From NCBI RefSeq assembly GCF_000321225.1, contig NW_004451008.1, positions 227,631 to 291,630 on the forward strand: a DNA stretch of 64,000 bases. The letters are read 5' to 3'. The stretch is from Odobenus rosmarus divergens. Lineage: Eukaryota > Chordata > Mammalia > Carnivora > Odobenidae. The notes below the pieces were generated by a model. The model had not been told where the DNA came from. It worked only from the letters and a program-made list of their open reading frames with translations, and ran no database searches. Positions 1-12,189 of the stretch are shown one piece after another. Position numbers and translations under genes: made by a program. Position 1 is the stretch's first letter, and every line of letters begins with the position of its first letter.

Positions 1-1580
1 CATAGGAAGGAATGGTGACAAAAGTCCTTCTCCAAGCTGGTTCAGGTTTCTTTTCTCTAATGTCGGAATAACATCATGGTCCTAATGATGATGACTGATG
101 GTTAACCAACCTCAAATTTGGCCTGCGGGAAGCCAGTGGTGAGCCAACCTCCTTGGACATCCTTGGGGAAATCAGTGACCTCTTTCAGGACACCAGGTGC
201 CTCATCTGAGCCAAGGAAAAGAGTATTTCACCTACACCAGATTATTCTGGGTCCACAGTAGAAAAAGTGGGACAGAAAATATGAGTCTAAGTCTCAGAGT
301 CACATAGGATCGATGGCCTCCCACTATGGCAGTTACTTCTGATTCAGCACTTGGAAGATGTCTTTTGTTCAGAGTTCCTAAGGCTGGGGCTGTCCCTACC
401 TGATTTCTTGTGAAAGCAATGGCAGGATCAAGATTTGATGTTGGGAACAAGACACTTTTACAACACAACTTTTGTAGTGAAAACAGAAACAAAACAAAAA
501 GGCAGATTCTTTAAAAGCTTCCATTCTTTTGCCTACTAAAGCAAAGGTACTTTTCTCACAGATTGTACCTAGTCACTAACATCCTACTAATATCCCCAAA
601 CTAGAAAGTTAATATTTTTATTTATTTAATAGATGGGTTTTGTCTAAGGTGCCTCCTGGTATAGTATAATGGTGTTTGTTAAGATTGTCAAGGAGATATT
701 TGGGTTTGTGTCTTTACTTCTTTGTTTAGAAGACTGTTGTTTAAAAACATTTTCTTGATGGATGCATTTCTAATGAAGAGTTAAGCAGACCACGGAACTG
801 ACCACAAATGTGTCAACACTGCTCCAGTCCAACCTACTGATGATCACTGATGGACAGCAGCTGCCAACAGATACACAAACTGCGCTCCTTCATCTTCCTG
901 TGACAGGCACAGAAGCTTTCCCCTCTATTTCAATGCACACTCCCATTCTCCTTCTCTGGTTCTCCTTCTTCTTCTTCTTTTTCATATCTGTGAAAAGATA
1001 CTGTCTCCTAAACTCTCCATCTCATTCGGGCTTGGAACAAGAAGCCATGAAAGAGCAGTGTTTGTTTAGGAGAATGCTCCAGGCTCTCTTAAGGAGTTTG
1101 GATCCAATAAACAACAAATATCTAAACCTCTAGTCATTTAATTAGTTCCCTTCTTACCAAAGAGCATTAAATAACCATTGGATAGTCTCAGCTTACTGTG
1201 TCATTTTAACAGTGTCTGTGAAATCAGCATGGGTTATGAATGAGAGAGGGAAGAGAAAGGGAGGAGGGAGGAGAGAAATAGAGGAGTGTGTCTAGGGGTG
1301 AGGAGGGTGGGGGAGTTATACTGGGGTAGGAGAAAAAAAGCAGCAGTACTTTTCAGAGGTTCCCCTAATGGCAGAATGACAGATGTCTTGTAAAGTGTTG
1401 CTCTTTGTACCCGCCTTGGGTATCTGACAGTGCTGTTGTAGTTCAGTGTTTTCCCTCCTTGAAACATTTCCTGGTAACAAAATGTTCTAAGAAGCAGGGG
1501 ACTTAATAGACTCAAGTGTTTCAGCTTTTACAATGTCTTGGTCTTTTAACAAATTTTCCTGTTGAATGGCTTTAAGTTGT

Positions 1581-1633
1581 TATCACTTCCCACACATTAC
1601 CTTGCAGCTATCACTTCCCACACATTACCTTGC
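1581..1633. repeat. Short tandem duplication, 25-bp unit at 28-bp period
   Basis: The 25-bp unit starting tatcacttcccacacattac occurs at 1581-1605 and 1609-1633 without mismatch. Confidence 0.95.
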
Positions 1634-2339
1634 TTCCTGGCTCTAGAAGAGAAGTAATGAAGGCTGATCTCATCCGCATGGTGCGTGGGTGGGGGGCAGA
1701 GGCTCACACACATGTGGGACCGAGGAGATAAATGCAGGGTAAGGGGCTAGGATATACTGGTATACTTTCTGCCAGTTTTGCTTTTGAATTTGTACTCTGA
1801 ATCTTCCCTGGCATAAAGAGGCTAGGATGACTCCTGTCTACTACTGAAGGAAGACTTGATTGTTCTTCTACTTCTCCACCATTGCCTAGCTGATCTTTCT
1901 TTCAATTTCTTGCAATGCCTACCATGAGGTTCTGAGATAAAGAAATCTATTTAACGTTGTTTACCAAACTTATGGGACCACGAGTCTCTTCTTTTGTGTG
2001 ATACCTATAAATAGTCCACGGGAGTTTTCTTTGATATACACTTTGGGATATTTTGGCATCATTTAATTCCCTTTACTTCCTTTAGAACAGAGATACTTAT
2101 GTATAAATTAAATTTGGAGTTAAAATGAAACAGAATAGAGTGCAAGTCAACATCCAAGCACACAGAACAATTAATGTTTGAAGCTCAGAATCCAGAATCA
2201 GGTCATCTGTTATACCACGTCTGTTTTACCTGGTACCAGTGATTCAGAGTGTGGTTTTGGCAATTCACATCATCTCCTTATTGTGTGTCTTTACACTTTT
2301 CAACTCATTAGTATTTAAGCTGGAATGTCCATGCACCTT

Positions 2340-2655
2340 AGTAAAACAGGAATTCATTCATTCATTCATTCATAAGTTACTGGGTAGCAACTGAGTGTCA
2401 TTTAAGAACTGGGAATACAAAATGTTCTACTCTTGAAGGACTCTTGACCAAGAGGGAGAAAATGTATTACGTGTAGAAAATGCTGTAATTGAACTATAGG
2501 GACAGGGAAGCCCGAGTAACTGATTCTGACCGGGCTAAAGTATGGGAGGACGGTGTCACAGACATTTAAGGAAAGTCTTGAAGGATGAATGCCAGGTTAT
2601 TTGCTGGGTTAAGAAGGAGAAGGAGCAAAGATGTTCCAGGGACAGAGATGATCAT
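2340..2655 (-). mobile_element. L2 3' region, antisense
   Basis: Starts in (ATTC)n at 2351-2372, the complement of the L2 tail. Later text complements the L2 stretch around 'ctggaacatctttgctcc' and 'catccttcaagacttt'. Confidence 0.7.
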
Positions 2656-2776
2656 ATGTAGGGTTGGATGGTCACAGAATGCAGAAAGAAATTAATTTAG
2701 CAATAAATCCACTTGGCAATTTCATTGAAAAATATAAAAAAATATTTCTACCTAAGGAGAATTATTGTCCAGAAAT

Positions 2777-2796
2777 TATTATTATTATTATTATTT
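2777..2796. repeat. (ATT)n microsatellite
   Basis: Short ATT repeat; similar short (AAT)n runs occur at 5738-5754, 24487-24500 and 62085-62105. Confidence 0.85.
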
Positions 2797-2999
2797 TTGA
2801 CACAACTATAAGAAGAGGGTCACTGAGCTGGGCACGAGTTTGTTGCAACCACTAGAGCTATAGGCCTTTCAGCTCCGCTCTTGGTAACAAAGCCTTGTGT
2901 TTGTGTGCAGGGAACACTTAGTATACATTCTCTGAGGAGGAAAAAATGATGAAGAATGGGAAAATGGAAAAAGGAGAATGTGGAAGCAAACCAGGAACA

Positions 3000-3155
3000 G
3001 CAAGGACGGCAATAGCAGCTCCAATCTGGCCCACTTGACTCAGCCTCCAGTATGTGATTTTATAAATGCAAATCTGCTCATGTCATCCTTATACCAAAAA
3101 TCCTTCAGTGGCACCAATCATAACACCAAGTGCTGGCAAGAGAAGATGAAATGTG
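3000..3155 (+). mobile_element. L2 fragment, left of the inserted LINE-1
   Basis: 'aaatctgctcatgtcatcct' and 'atccttcagtggcaccaatc' match L2 ORF2 C-terminal sequence. Confidence 0.7.
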
Positions 3156-3159
3156 CATT

Positions 3160-3700
3160 CTTTCACACCTATGAGGAAAGTGTAAATTGGCAAAAACTTT
3201 TTAGAAAGAAATTTGACAATGGGACTCTACAATTTTCATACTGTTGATTCATTAATTTCTTTTCTGGTACCAATCACAAGAAATCATTGACAGGATCTAA
3301 GCGCACACAAATATGAACACTGTTGTATCATTTATAATAGTGACATCCCCTCCTTCCTCATTTCCGTCTGTATGAGAATAAAGTATATGGTATCCATGAC
3401 GATAGACTTTTTTGCTGCCATTAAGATATTTACAAAATTTCAAAAACATTAAATATGTATATAACATTAAGTGTGAAGGTAAGATATACACTTATTTATA
3501 CACACCATGCCCTCAGCTAAGTAAAAATATGTACAGGAGAAAAGGACAAATTCCCTTAAAATCTTAACAGTGGTGAGTTCTGGATAATTAGATTCAAGAT
3601 CATTGTTATTTTCTACTTGATGCTTTTCTACATTTTTCGTATTTTCTCTAAGTATGTATTAATGTTATAACTTAAAATTCCTTTAAAAAAAACCTATCAA
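3160..3700 (+). mobile_element. Old LINE-1 3' end
   Basis: Degenerate LINE-1 C-terminal ORF2/3' UTR: text resembling 'gtaaattggcaaaaactttt', later 'tataatagtgacatcc', then the ttttctacattttt region and a final A-run at 3685-3692. L2-like sequence lies on both sides, so it probably inserted into an L2. Confidence 0.65.
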
Positions 3701-3704
3701 CTGA

Positions 3705-4000
3705 CTGCTCTTCATACTTGTAAACATGATGTAAACTCCCTGGCTTGATGCCCAAGGCCTGTACCCATCTGGCAAGAGGCTGCCTCTGCAGTTTTGTTTC
3801 CTGACACTGTAGGGCTAGGTACCTGCTCCAGACATGCACAACAGCATGAAGTTCTCCAAGTTATCCCTCCTTTGTGCCTCTATGTATGCTGTACCCCTGC
3901 TTGAAATGCCCACTTCCACTTTTACTTTTTCATTAAGACTCAGCTCAAGCGCCATCAACTTCGAGAAGCCTCCCTACACTTGCATGCCTGCAGTTTGGTT
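3705..4000 (+). mobile_element. L2 fragment, right of the inserted LINE-1
   Basis: 'gcttgaaatgcccacttcca', 'gactcagctcaagcgccatc' and 'gagaagcctccctacact' match the L2 3' region, downstream in L2 order from the fragment at 3000-3155. Confidence 0.75.
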
Positions 4001-4318
4001 TAGATCCTCAAACTTTCCCAGGTAGATGTGGTCAAAGAAAGAACAAGAGGGTTGATGTACTATTGGTGGGTGGGCAAGAGATGGCTGTAATACTGTAGCA
4101 CAGGGTATAGTTTGAATAGGGAAGGAGACGAAGGACTGGAGGAAAGGGAGAAGGGGGAGTTCTAGAAGGTGTTGTGAGCCCGTGGGAGAAGGAGGGCTAG
4201 AAAGAGGTGCAGTGAGCAGTGCTAGTACATGCCGAGTCCCTCCTATGACCCCAGTGCTGGGCAGCTGAAGAAGAGGGTGGTGATGGGCATTAGCATCAAG
4301 GCGAAGTGAGGCTAGGTC

Positions 4319-4497
4319 AATGGTTGCCATACTTTGCTGCATGTTAGTGTTACCTGGAGAGTTTTTACAAATAACAATGCCCAGATTGCATCTATACCAG
4401 TTAAATCAGAATGTGTGGGACTGGGAGCTAGGTATCAGTGTTTTTAAAGATCCCCAGGCGATTCCAAAAGGCAGCACAGTTTGGGAACCGCTGAGCT
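4319..4497. mobile_element. MER5-type hAT-Charlie element
   Basis: 'ttgctgcatgttagtgttac', a 'ctggagagtttttacaaat' motif and the ending 'cagtttgggaaccgctga' form the short palindromic hAT remnant pattern. Confidence 0.7.
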
Positions 4498-4527
4498 GGG
4501 TTGTTGGGTGGATCATCCCCATAGGCT

Positions 4528-4712
4528 AGTGGTTCTCAGAGTGTGGTCTTGTAGCAGCAGCATCAGTGTCACCCAGGAACTTGTTAGAGACACAAATCCT
4601 CAGGCCCCACCCCAGACCTACTGAATCAGAAACTCCAGGGCTTAGGCCCAGCGGTCTGTGTTCTAACAAGCCCTCTGGAAGATTGTGAGGCACGCTCAAG
4701 ACTGAGAACCCA
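4528..4712. mobile_element. MER5A-like hAT-Charlie element
   Basis: Starts agtggttctcagagtgtggt and ends tcaagactgagaaccc, enclosing 'gacctactgaatcagaaact'. Near full length. Confidence 0.88.
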
Positions 4713-4929
4713 AGCCTTAGGCAATAAAACTGCCCAAAATATATGCAGGAGTTAGAGTGAAAAGGATTATAAACAAGTTCCTTCCTGACTACTTTGATCT
4801 AGAGCTTTTTCACTTGAAAATTAGGAGTTAGGAATAACAATGCTGACCTCAAGTGTGGTTATGAGATTGAAACGGCAGAGTTGAATGCTAAAGCGTCTGG
4901 CACAGGGTGGGCACTAAAAATCTATTAGT

Positions 4930-5690
4930 TTCACTTTCCTTTTCTCCCAGATTCAGTCTGACAACTCCCAATTGTCTGTTTGGCTACCTTCCTAGAGTTG
5001 TGTACAAGTGTCCTCAAACCCCAGTATTCAGGCTAAAATTTTTAAAACATCTTCAGTGGTCCCCATAGTTTCACACCTAAACACAGAGGCCACAAATTCC
5101 AGGGGAGCTTTACATTAAATGGACATCCCACTCAGTCTGTTTTTCCTTCCTCTTATCTCTTCCCTCCCTCTGCCCCTCTTTCTACTTCTTTGATCTCAAC
5201 GGTCCCATTTTGCTTTTATTTTCTTAGTCCTGTCCACTGTCGGCAGGAGAGATTGGAGCTAACAGGTAAAGCTGGCAGAGCATTCATAGTGAAGGGGCAT
5301 GTCTGATCTGTCCACTCCCTCCTTCAGACCCTTCAGAGGCTCTGGAAGCCCAAGGGACAGTGCCTTGCCTCCTCAGCCAGTTGTGCAAGGTCATCGGCTA
5401 GCTGGCCCTGTTCCCTGCACTGGTGTCCCTCTGCTTGGAGAACTCCTGTTTACTCTCCCGGGATACCCCAGGCACCGTGTTTCTTCCCCCTCCTTTGCTT
5501 AGACAGTGAATCTTAGCAAAAGACAACTGTTTCTGAACATATCACTCTCCCAACTCCAGTGAGAGTTGAAAGTGGGGATGCTTTCCTGTTTTGTTTATCT
5601 TTGTAACCCTAGCAACTAGCCTAGCCCTGGGCATATAGAAGGCTCCTAATCAATGCTGGTTGAATAAACTGAATAAGATACATGCTTTAG
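4930..5690 (+). mobile_element. L2 3' half, sense, diverged
   Basis: Pyrimidine-rich L2-like text ending with 'gtttatctttgtaaccctag', 'ctagccctgggcatatagaa' and 'tgaataaactgaataa', the L2 terminus. Confidence 0.6.
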
Positions 5691-5858
5691 TGCCAAAGAC
5701 CTTAATAGGTTTGACCTGAAAGAGGAAAATGATAGTGAATAATAATAATAATAACAACTACTTGCCTAGATTGAATTGGGTAGTAGACTTTCCACGAATT
5801 AACTTATTTAATCTATGTATAACAGGTAATGATGACCCAGTTTGGTTTTTGCTTCTCT

Positions 5859-6058
5859 CTCTCTCTTTTTTTAAATATTTTATTTATTTATTTGAGAGAG
5901 AGAGAGAGAGAGCATGAGCGGGGTGGAGAGGCAGAGGGAGAGGGAGAGGCAGACTCTCCGCTGAGCAGGGAGCCCGATGTGGGGCTCCATCCCAGGACCC
6001 CGGGATCACGACCTGAGCCGAAGGCAGACGCTTAACCGACTGAGCCACCCAGGCGCCC
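5859..6058 (-). mobile_element. Can-SINE (carnivore tRNA-derived SINE)
   Basis: Inverted: T-rich tail and (GA)n first, then the SINE body, ending in the complement of the tRNA-like head (gagccacccaggcgccc). Near-perfect 10-bp target-site duplications flank it (ttgcttctct at 5849-5858, ttgcctctct at 6060-6069). Full length. Confidence 0.95.
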
Positions 6059-6679
6059 ATTGCCTCTCTTAATGCATAATTTTTATGATCATCCCTATCT
6101 TGGCTTCTGGTTCACACTAATGAAAATTCAGTCATTTAAGATGCAAGGGAAGCTCAGGATATAGAGTGGCATGATTTGAGCTCCTTGCTTGCCGTACCAT
6201 AGGGAAGCACAGGAGATCCGTAGCCTAACAGGATGCCTTGCTACCCTCAACCCCACTCCTACCCGTTTCCCCTTTAGTCAGTCACACTCCGGATTTAGGT
6301 CTGAGAACTGCAATGGGCCAGCCTAGGGAACAAAGCAACCCCCAATGGAGGTGCAGAAACCCTAAGTGATGGCACCCAGAGGGTTTCTGAACCATCCCAC
6401 CATATTGCCCCACACCCTAGGGTGCCTATGGGCACTGTCCCTTTACCTGGGTTCTAGTAACATGGGTGAACTGAGATATTGGGCATCATTGCTTTGGGTT
6501 GGAGTACTATCAGCTCAGTGGGTAATACTAGTTAGCTAATGCTCATCTGAAGCTCTTCCTGGCAGGGCTATGTGTCTGACTAATTAGAAATGCAAGAAGG
6601 AATTTGTCTCTACTTAATAAATGGCCTCTGGTAGACAAACAAGGAGTCACAGGGTTCACGGCAATTGCTGAGAAACTAT

Positions 6680-6760
6680 AGAAGGTCTGGAGTTTGGGGC
6701 TAACAGCTTCAGTTTAATCTCTGTGTCCATATAGGGCAGCCTATTTGTCTTTTCTGAGTC
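6680..6760 (+). mobile_element. MIR, left part (split by the LTR)
   Basis: 'cttcagtttaatctctgtgt' ... 'ttttctgagtc' read as MIR and continue beyond the LTR with 'ggcacaataataaaacctac' (7184-7270). Confidence 0.5.
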
Positions 6761-7183
6761 TGTTAGTTTGCTAAGCCTGCCATAACAAAATCCCATGAGG
6801 CTGGGTGGCTTAAAACAACACAAGTTTATTTTCTCACAGTTGTGTTGGCTGGACAGCTAAGATCAAGGTGTTGGCAGGGTCGGTTTCCCTTGAGGCCTCT
6901 CTTCTTGGTCTGCAGATGGCCACCCCCTGGCTGTCTCTTCACATGACCTTTCCTCTGAGCGTGTGCATCCCTGGCATTTCTCTCTGTGCGTCCACATCTC
7001 CTCTTCTTCTAAGGACATCAGTGAGATTAGATTAGGGCCCACCCTCACTGCCTCATCTCATCTTGATCACTTCTTTAAAGGCCCAGTCTCCGAATACAGT
7101 CACATTCTGAGGTAGAGGACTAGGGCTTCAACATATGAATTTTGGGGGTGACAAAGTTCCCCCCAGGTCCCTGCCCCATAACA
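6761..7183 (-). mobile_element. Solo LTR, ERVL-MaLR (MLT1/MST-like), antisense
   Basis: Starts tgttagtttgctaagcctgcc and runs through 'ggtggcttaaaacaaca', 'agggcccaccctcactg' and 'cagtcacattctgaggta' to cataaca; this is the complement of a MaLR LTR. MIR-like text flanks both sides. Confidence 0.85.
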
Positions 7184-7270
7184 GGCACAATAATAAAACC
7201 TACTTGATGAGTTATTTTGAGGACAAAAGAGTTAAAGAATGTGAAGGTGTTCTATAAACAGCAATTAGGA
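7184..7270 (+). mobile_element. MIR, right part
   Basis: 'ggcacaataataaaacctac' then 'gatgagttattttgaggac' and 'gtgaaggtgttctataaaca' follow MIR order. Confidence 0.6.
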
Positions 7271-8029
7271 ATGTTCCTTATCCCTCTGCTAGGGAGAAGC
7301 TGACCTGCACTGGAGGGGGACGGGGCAGTGGGATCTTCTTACCATCCCCAGAAGGAAAGGATGCAAGTGGAGCTCTGCCTTGTGGTGGGGCCAGGTTCTG
7401 TCCCCACAGTCTAGACAGGTGAATGGTAGCTGGCACGCCTCTCTCAGACTTGGACTGCCAAGGCTGTGGCAGGTGTCACTTTGGACTCCTTTCCTGCCTC
7501 CAAATTTCCATGGAGATGGGCCTCGTGCCCTTGGCCGCTCAGGCACCCAGAGCCCCACAAAGCCAGACACTGATCAGACCGCTTCAGCTTCCCACTGGGT
7601 CTGGTCGGCACAGATGAAAGCCTGCTCCAGGCTAAAGAGCTTCAGAGCCAACTCAGAAGCCTGGCAGCCCGAAAAGAGCCTGGGCACGGGGAGATGGAGA
7701 ACCCCACAAAACTGTTGCTCGATTTTCTGGAGGGGAGACGCTCTGGGGTTTCCTTGGGCACAAAAGGGTGAGTAAGGAAGGAAGGCTGTAACTGACAATC
7801 AGGATTTTCACTGGCACGTTCCCACCTGGCCTCTCAAAGCACCAGGCCCTCAGGTATCCCAACCACATCTACCCTGAAGAATAATCTAGGACCAATGCTC
7901 TTCCTAGAGATCCAAGCTCAGACACAGGATAGAGGCAGAGGGACCTTTGCTGGCAAACTGAGCAGGCAGGAGGGCACATTCCTTGGCATTCTGCAAACCC
8001 AACGTGAAGAATGTGCCCCTGAGACAAGC

Positions 8030-8140
8030 TGTGGGGCACAGAGCATGGGCTCTGGACAGGCTTACATCAATTACTACTGCTTGGCATCCACTAGTATTAC
8101 TACCTTGGGAGAAGTCACTTCGCTTCCCCGAGTCTTTCTT
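8030..8140 (+). mobile_element. MIR, left part (split by a Can-SINE)
   Basis: 'agagcatgggctctggacag' and 'gagaagtcacttcgcttccc' match MIR. Confidence 0.75.
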
Positions 8141-8273
8141 TCGTTCTTTCTTTTTTTTAAGTGGGTTGCATGCCCAGCATGGAGCCCAACACAGGGCTTG
8201 AATTCACAACCCTGAGCAGAGATCAAGAGTCAGATGCCCAACCAACTGAGCCACCCAGGTGCCCCCCCCGCCA
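8141..8273 (-). mobile_element. Can-SINE, short older copy
   Basis: Poly-T then 'gcccagcatggagcccaa' and ending 'gagccacccaggtgccc'. It splits a MIR element; flanks agtctttctt (8131-8140) and agtctgtctt (8274-8283) look like a target-site duplication. Confidence 0.9.
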
Positions 8274-8400
8274 AGTCTGTCTTTTATCTGGCAAATGGAG
8301 ATATAATAACTCACTGGCAGGGTCGCAGTGAGGTTTAGAAGTGAAGCAATCAGGAGCCCTGCACAGAAAGTCCTCGAGAAACAGTGGCAGTAATTGCGAT
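8274..8400 (+). mobile_element. MIR, right part
   Basis: 'atctggcaaatggagatata' and 'cgcagtgaggtttagaagtg' continue the MIR from 8030-8140. Confidence 0.75.
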
Positions 8401-8788
8401 TTTATGTTTCCTTAGAAAGGGGTGTCTTCAGAATATCCTGTCTTTGCTACATGGTAAGTGAGTGGCCCTCTGCAGATGGTCATTAATATGACCCAGAGAA
8501 GGCAATGCAGGAGGGAAAAGAAAAAGGAGGGAGAGGAGGAGATGGGAGATAGGGGAAGGGTGGCTAGGAAAAGAGGGAGGAGAAGGTAAGGGAAGAATGA
8601 AGTGCTGAGAAGAAAAGCAGACATACCATGATGGCCAGAGATACTGTGACCTTGAGCTTTTGGGATGACTGCCCCTCCTGGCAAATGAAGCACCCCTATT
8701 TCTACTTCTTTTACTCTAAAACAGGGAGGAGGCTCAGCATTTTATTTGGAAATGAGTTCCTTTAGTTCCTTTCCTTTCCCTGCATTCC

Positions 8789-8789
<1 letters not shown>

Positions 8790-8849
<60 letters not shown>
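8790..8849. repeat. Compound microsatellite (TG)n(AG)n
   Basis: About five TG units followed by about 20 AG units at 8801-8840 and a shorter GA run to 8849. Confidence 0.97.
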
Positions 8850-9182
8850 CTACAATCCCATAGTGATCCATTGTTCCTGGGCTGAGCAAGGAGAGAGTCG
8901 AGGAGGATCTGGAGATATTTCAGGCATAATGTTGACACCCCTGGTCTAGCTAGGCACCTCCTTTGAGGGAAGTTTCCTTTGTGCCCTGCTGTTGTCATAC
9001 TTGCAGGTTTCTTCTACTCCCAGGGGTCTGTAAAGCCCCATAAAAGTAGATACTGTGTGGTCTTTGCCTCTGGATGATAATCCAGATGGCAACAGGAGAG
9101 ATAGCCCAGAGCCTCCACTTTCTGAAGAGGAGAGGTTGTAGGGTTGGAGCAAAAGGGAATGTGTTGATCTAGCAGGCAGGAG

Positions 9183-9300
9183 CTGGGATTTTTGTCTCTG
9201 CTCTGGCTGTCTAGTTGGGTGACCTTGGGCAAGTCACTTTCTTCCTCAGGGCCTCCATTCTCCCTGACTTGGGGTGGGGGCGATCTAGCCTTCAAATCTG
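9183..9300 (+). mobile_element. MIR
   Basis: 'gggtgaccttgggcaagtca' followed by 'cagggcctccattctccctg'. Confidence 0.8.
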
Positions 9301-9834
9301 TTTGAGCTGTTCCCACAGAAGTAGAGGCCGCATTTCCTGACTGTTTGGATCAGGAGCAGATTGGCCGCAACCCCTACCATTCCTTACACCGTGCAGAAGA
9401 CAGACATTCTGTGCAACCCTACACTAAGGCAAGAGAAAAAGCAAATGTGGGTTCACAATGGCCATTGTTGTTGGCTCCTGAAAGCCTGCTGTGTGGTGGG
9501 GTGGGGAGGAAAGAGTGGGGCCTCCATTCTGTGTGGCTTCCTGGGTGGGGCAGGGCTCTGACGAAAGCTCTGTCTTTTGTGGAAGGGGGCTTCTAGTCCC
9601 CTCTGTGCCCAAGGGTCAGGTGATTGAGAAGGGGAGATGCAGTGTGCTGGGGAAGTTGTGTGGTGGGGAATTTTTCAGGAAGAAGTGATGTCCTGGAAGA
9701 TCTGAAGTGAGGGTCTGACATCACCATGCCTCCAAGAAAAACCAAGAGTGAGAATGTCTTAGAAGGCCTGGGAGGCAGTGGAGGTATGGGGAATCTCGAA
9801 CGAGTGGTCCCAACGAAGACATGAAGAGAATGAC

Positions 9835-10045
9835 CAGTACTGAGCACAGACTCTGGGCCAGGCCTAGAGCTTTACAAAGGTTATTGCTTTTAACCCTCAT
9901 GGCAACTCTTATTAGATAGAAACTATTATCTCAACATAGAAAAAAAAAAAAAACTCTTGAGGCTCAGAGGGCTTGAGGATTTTGCCTAGTATCACAAAGC
10001 ATGCGGTATAGCTGGAATTCAAACCAAGGCTTATCTGACTCCAAA
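9835..10045 (-). mobile_element. MIR, antisense, with internal 14-A run
   Basis: 'tgagcacagactctgggcca', 'aaccctcatggcaactctta', 'ttgaggctcagagggcttga', 'tatagctggaattcaaacca'. Confidence 0.85.
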
Positions 10046-10584
10046 AATAAGCTCAGAATAAAGAACTGAAGGCAGAGACAAAATACCTAGGAGTGATATG
10101 GTGTCTGATGGCCAGGAAGTGAGCGTGGAGGGGCTGAGCCTCTTCTCCGGTCCTCTCAGGGAAGACTTCTTGGCTGCACAGTCTTATTAAATGGAATGCT
10201 GAATTTCTCAGCTTGAATGTGAAATGCTATTGTTGGTATTTTGTTGGTATATTATCTGGCTTTATTTTGCTCACAGAGCTTGAGAAGCTTCAGTTCCAGG
10301 TACAATGTATACAATAAAATAAACCAATTAGTGGTGAGATTTTCCAGTTCAACTCAAACCTGATTCTCAGGCATGACACATATAATAAGGTACATTGCAG
10401 ACATCTACACCCACCAAGCTAATCACAGCTCAGAAAGATGTGCACACCACCCACCTGCCCCAGAAAGGCAAAAGTAGAGACTTGTGATCAGGAGGGACTG
10501 TTTCTGGTTGTTGGGTCAGGAATGGCCAGAGATGGGGAGGTGGGGGAGGGTATTGCGGTGTCTATCGAGAGAACACCATGTTTG

Positions 10585-10770
10585 CAATACTAGGCCTTGG
10601 CCCTAGTCCCAGATCCACCAATTAGTGTGTGGCCTTGGACAGGTCAATTAACCTCCCTGAGTCTCCTTTTTCTAATTAGAAAGTGTTTCTCAAGGGTGCT
10701 GTAGGGGATTAAAATGAGATGATGAGTATAAAATATTTCTAGCATCTAGTGCTAAATTCAAGTAGATGCT
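10585..10770 (+). mobile_element. MIR
   Basis: 'gtgtggccttggacaggtca', 'attaacctccctgagtctcc', 'aaaatgagatgatgagtata'. Confidence 0.85.
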
Positions 10771-11019
10771 TAACCAGTATTGGACGAAGTGGCCTGAAAA
10801 TGGGAAGTGGTGGGTGCTGGCAGCACACTGGAGGTGGAAAAGACCCAGGTTCTGGTGTAAGGCCGCCGCTCTGCGAACATGGGGAGCAGTTTGGTGCGGA
10901 GGCAGACAGGAGGGCGGAGCGCGTGAGTAGAAGCTGGGATTCTGTTGGGCGGTTTGTGGGGAGGGCAGAACCACCCACAGGGCAGGGTCCCCTTTGTCAG
11001 CCCCCCACTTCCTCCTGGC

Positions 11020-11625
11020 TTTGGTTCTCCATTGGCCTCCGAACTGGTCTCCTGCTGCCCGCCCCTTTCCCTGTCCTCTAACCCAAACTGCACACTCCTC
11101 TCCCATCTTACTGCTCTGGGCTTAAATACCTTCAGCTCTTCCTCTCTTCCTATTATTCGAGGATCATGGGCAAATTCCATCGCACATGACTCAAAGATCT
11201 CTTATCTTCCAGCCTTTCTTTTTCCTACCTCTGCAGGCTAGTGTTCTAGCCCATGGTCCCCTTCTCTCACTCACTGTCTTTTCAAATCCTTGCCAGCTTC
11301 ACATGTCAGCATATACACGTTCTGTATCTGGCTCATTCATTCATTCATCCATTCATTCTGACATCAAATAGTTCCTGATCTTCTGGGTGCAGGGCACAGT
11401 ATTGGCACTCCAGGATCAAGCTCCTAAGGAAAGCCCTCCCTGTCTTGCCCCCTGCAGTCTTATGATACTCTGTTTCTGCCACTCCATGGGGCTCGCCCAT
11501 CATACCAGTGCTAACAGGATTGTTCTCCATGTATTTTCTGGAGGTAGACTGTGAGTTCCTGGAGGTCTGGACACCTCACACTCTTGCTTGCATCCTCCAC
11601 AGCACCTGGAGCCCTACAGGTACTT
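11020..11625. mobile_element. Composite of L2 fragments
   Basis: Sense L2-like text at 11030-11330 and 11450-11625 ('agactgtgagttcctggagg', 'ccacagcacctggagcc'). Between them lies an antisense L2 tail starting in (ATTC)n at about 11335. Confidence 0.55.
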
Positions 11626-11724
11626 GAAGGCAAGTTTGAATCCAGGCTTTGTCCCTTACTGTCTGTGTTCTTGGGCCATGTAACCCTATTAACCTGTGTC
11701 CTCAGCCATAAAGTAGATTAAATA
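11626..11724 (+). mobile_element. MIR, left part (split by a Tigger-like element)
   Basis: 'gaatccaggctttgtccctt' and 'cagccataaagtagattaaa'. Resumes at 12192 with the MIR 3' end. Confidence 0.75.
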
Positions 11725-12189
11725 CAGAAGGTTTCTGACTTACAATTTTATGGTGATGCAAAAGCAATATACTTCACGTTTTGAAACCATACTTTACATT
11801 TTGAATTTTGATCTTTTCCCAGGCCAGTGATTGGTGGTACCATACTGTCTTGTGCTGCTGGGCAGGGGAGCAAACAGCAGCTCCCAGGCAGTCACGTAAT
11901 CACGGGGTAGGTGATGGCTATGCAGACAGGTATTCTGGTTTTCAGTTTCAGCACAGGATTCATTGTATTAAATGAGATATTTAACACTTTATTTTAAAAT
12001 AGGCTTTGTGTTAGATAATTTTCCCCAACTGTAGGGTAACGTAAGTGTTCTGAGCACATTTAAGGTAGGCTATGCTAAGCTACGATGTTTGGTAGGTTCA
12101 GTGTAGTAAATACACTTTCACCTTACAGTATTTTCAGCAGGCAATGGGGTTACTAGTGTGTAACCCCATTGTAAGTCAAGGAATATTTG
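11725..12189. mobile_element. Tigger-like (Tc1/mariner class) non-autonomous DNA transposon
   Basis: 465 bp with imperfect terminal inverted repeats: CAGAAGGTTTCTGACTTAC at the left and, as complement, CAAATATTCCTTGACTTAC at the right, flanked by TA on each side (11723-11724, 12190-12191). TA target and CA ends are typical of Tigger elements. No transposase frame remains. It interrupts a MIR. Confidence 0.82.

Noticed and set aside
5829..6035. Glu/Arg-rich open frames around 5.8-6.0 kb, and similar at 40.6-40.9 kb and 8.75-8.95 kb
   Set aside because: Translation of SINE (GA)n tracts and a microsatellite.
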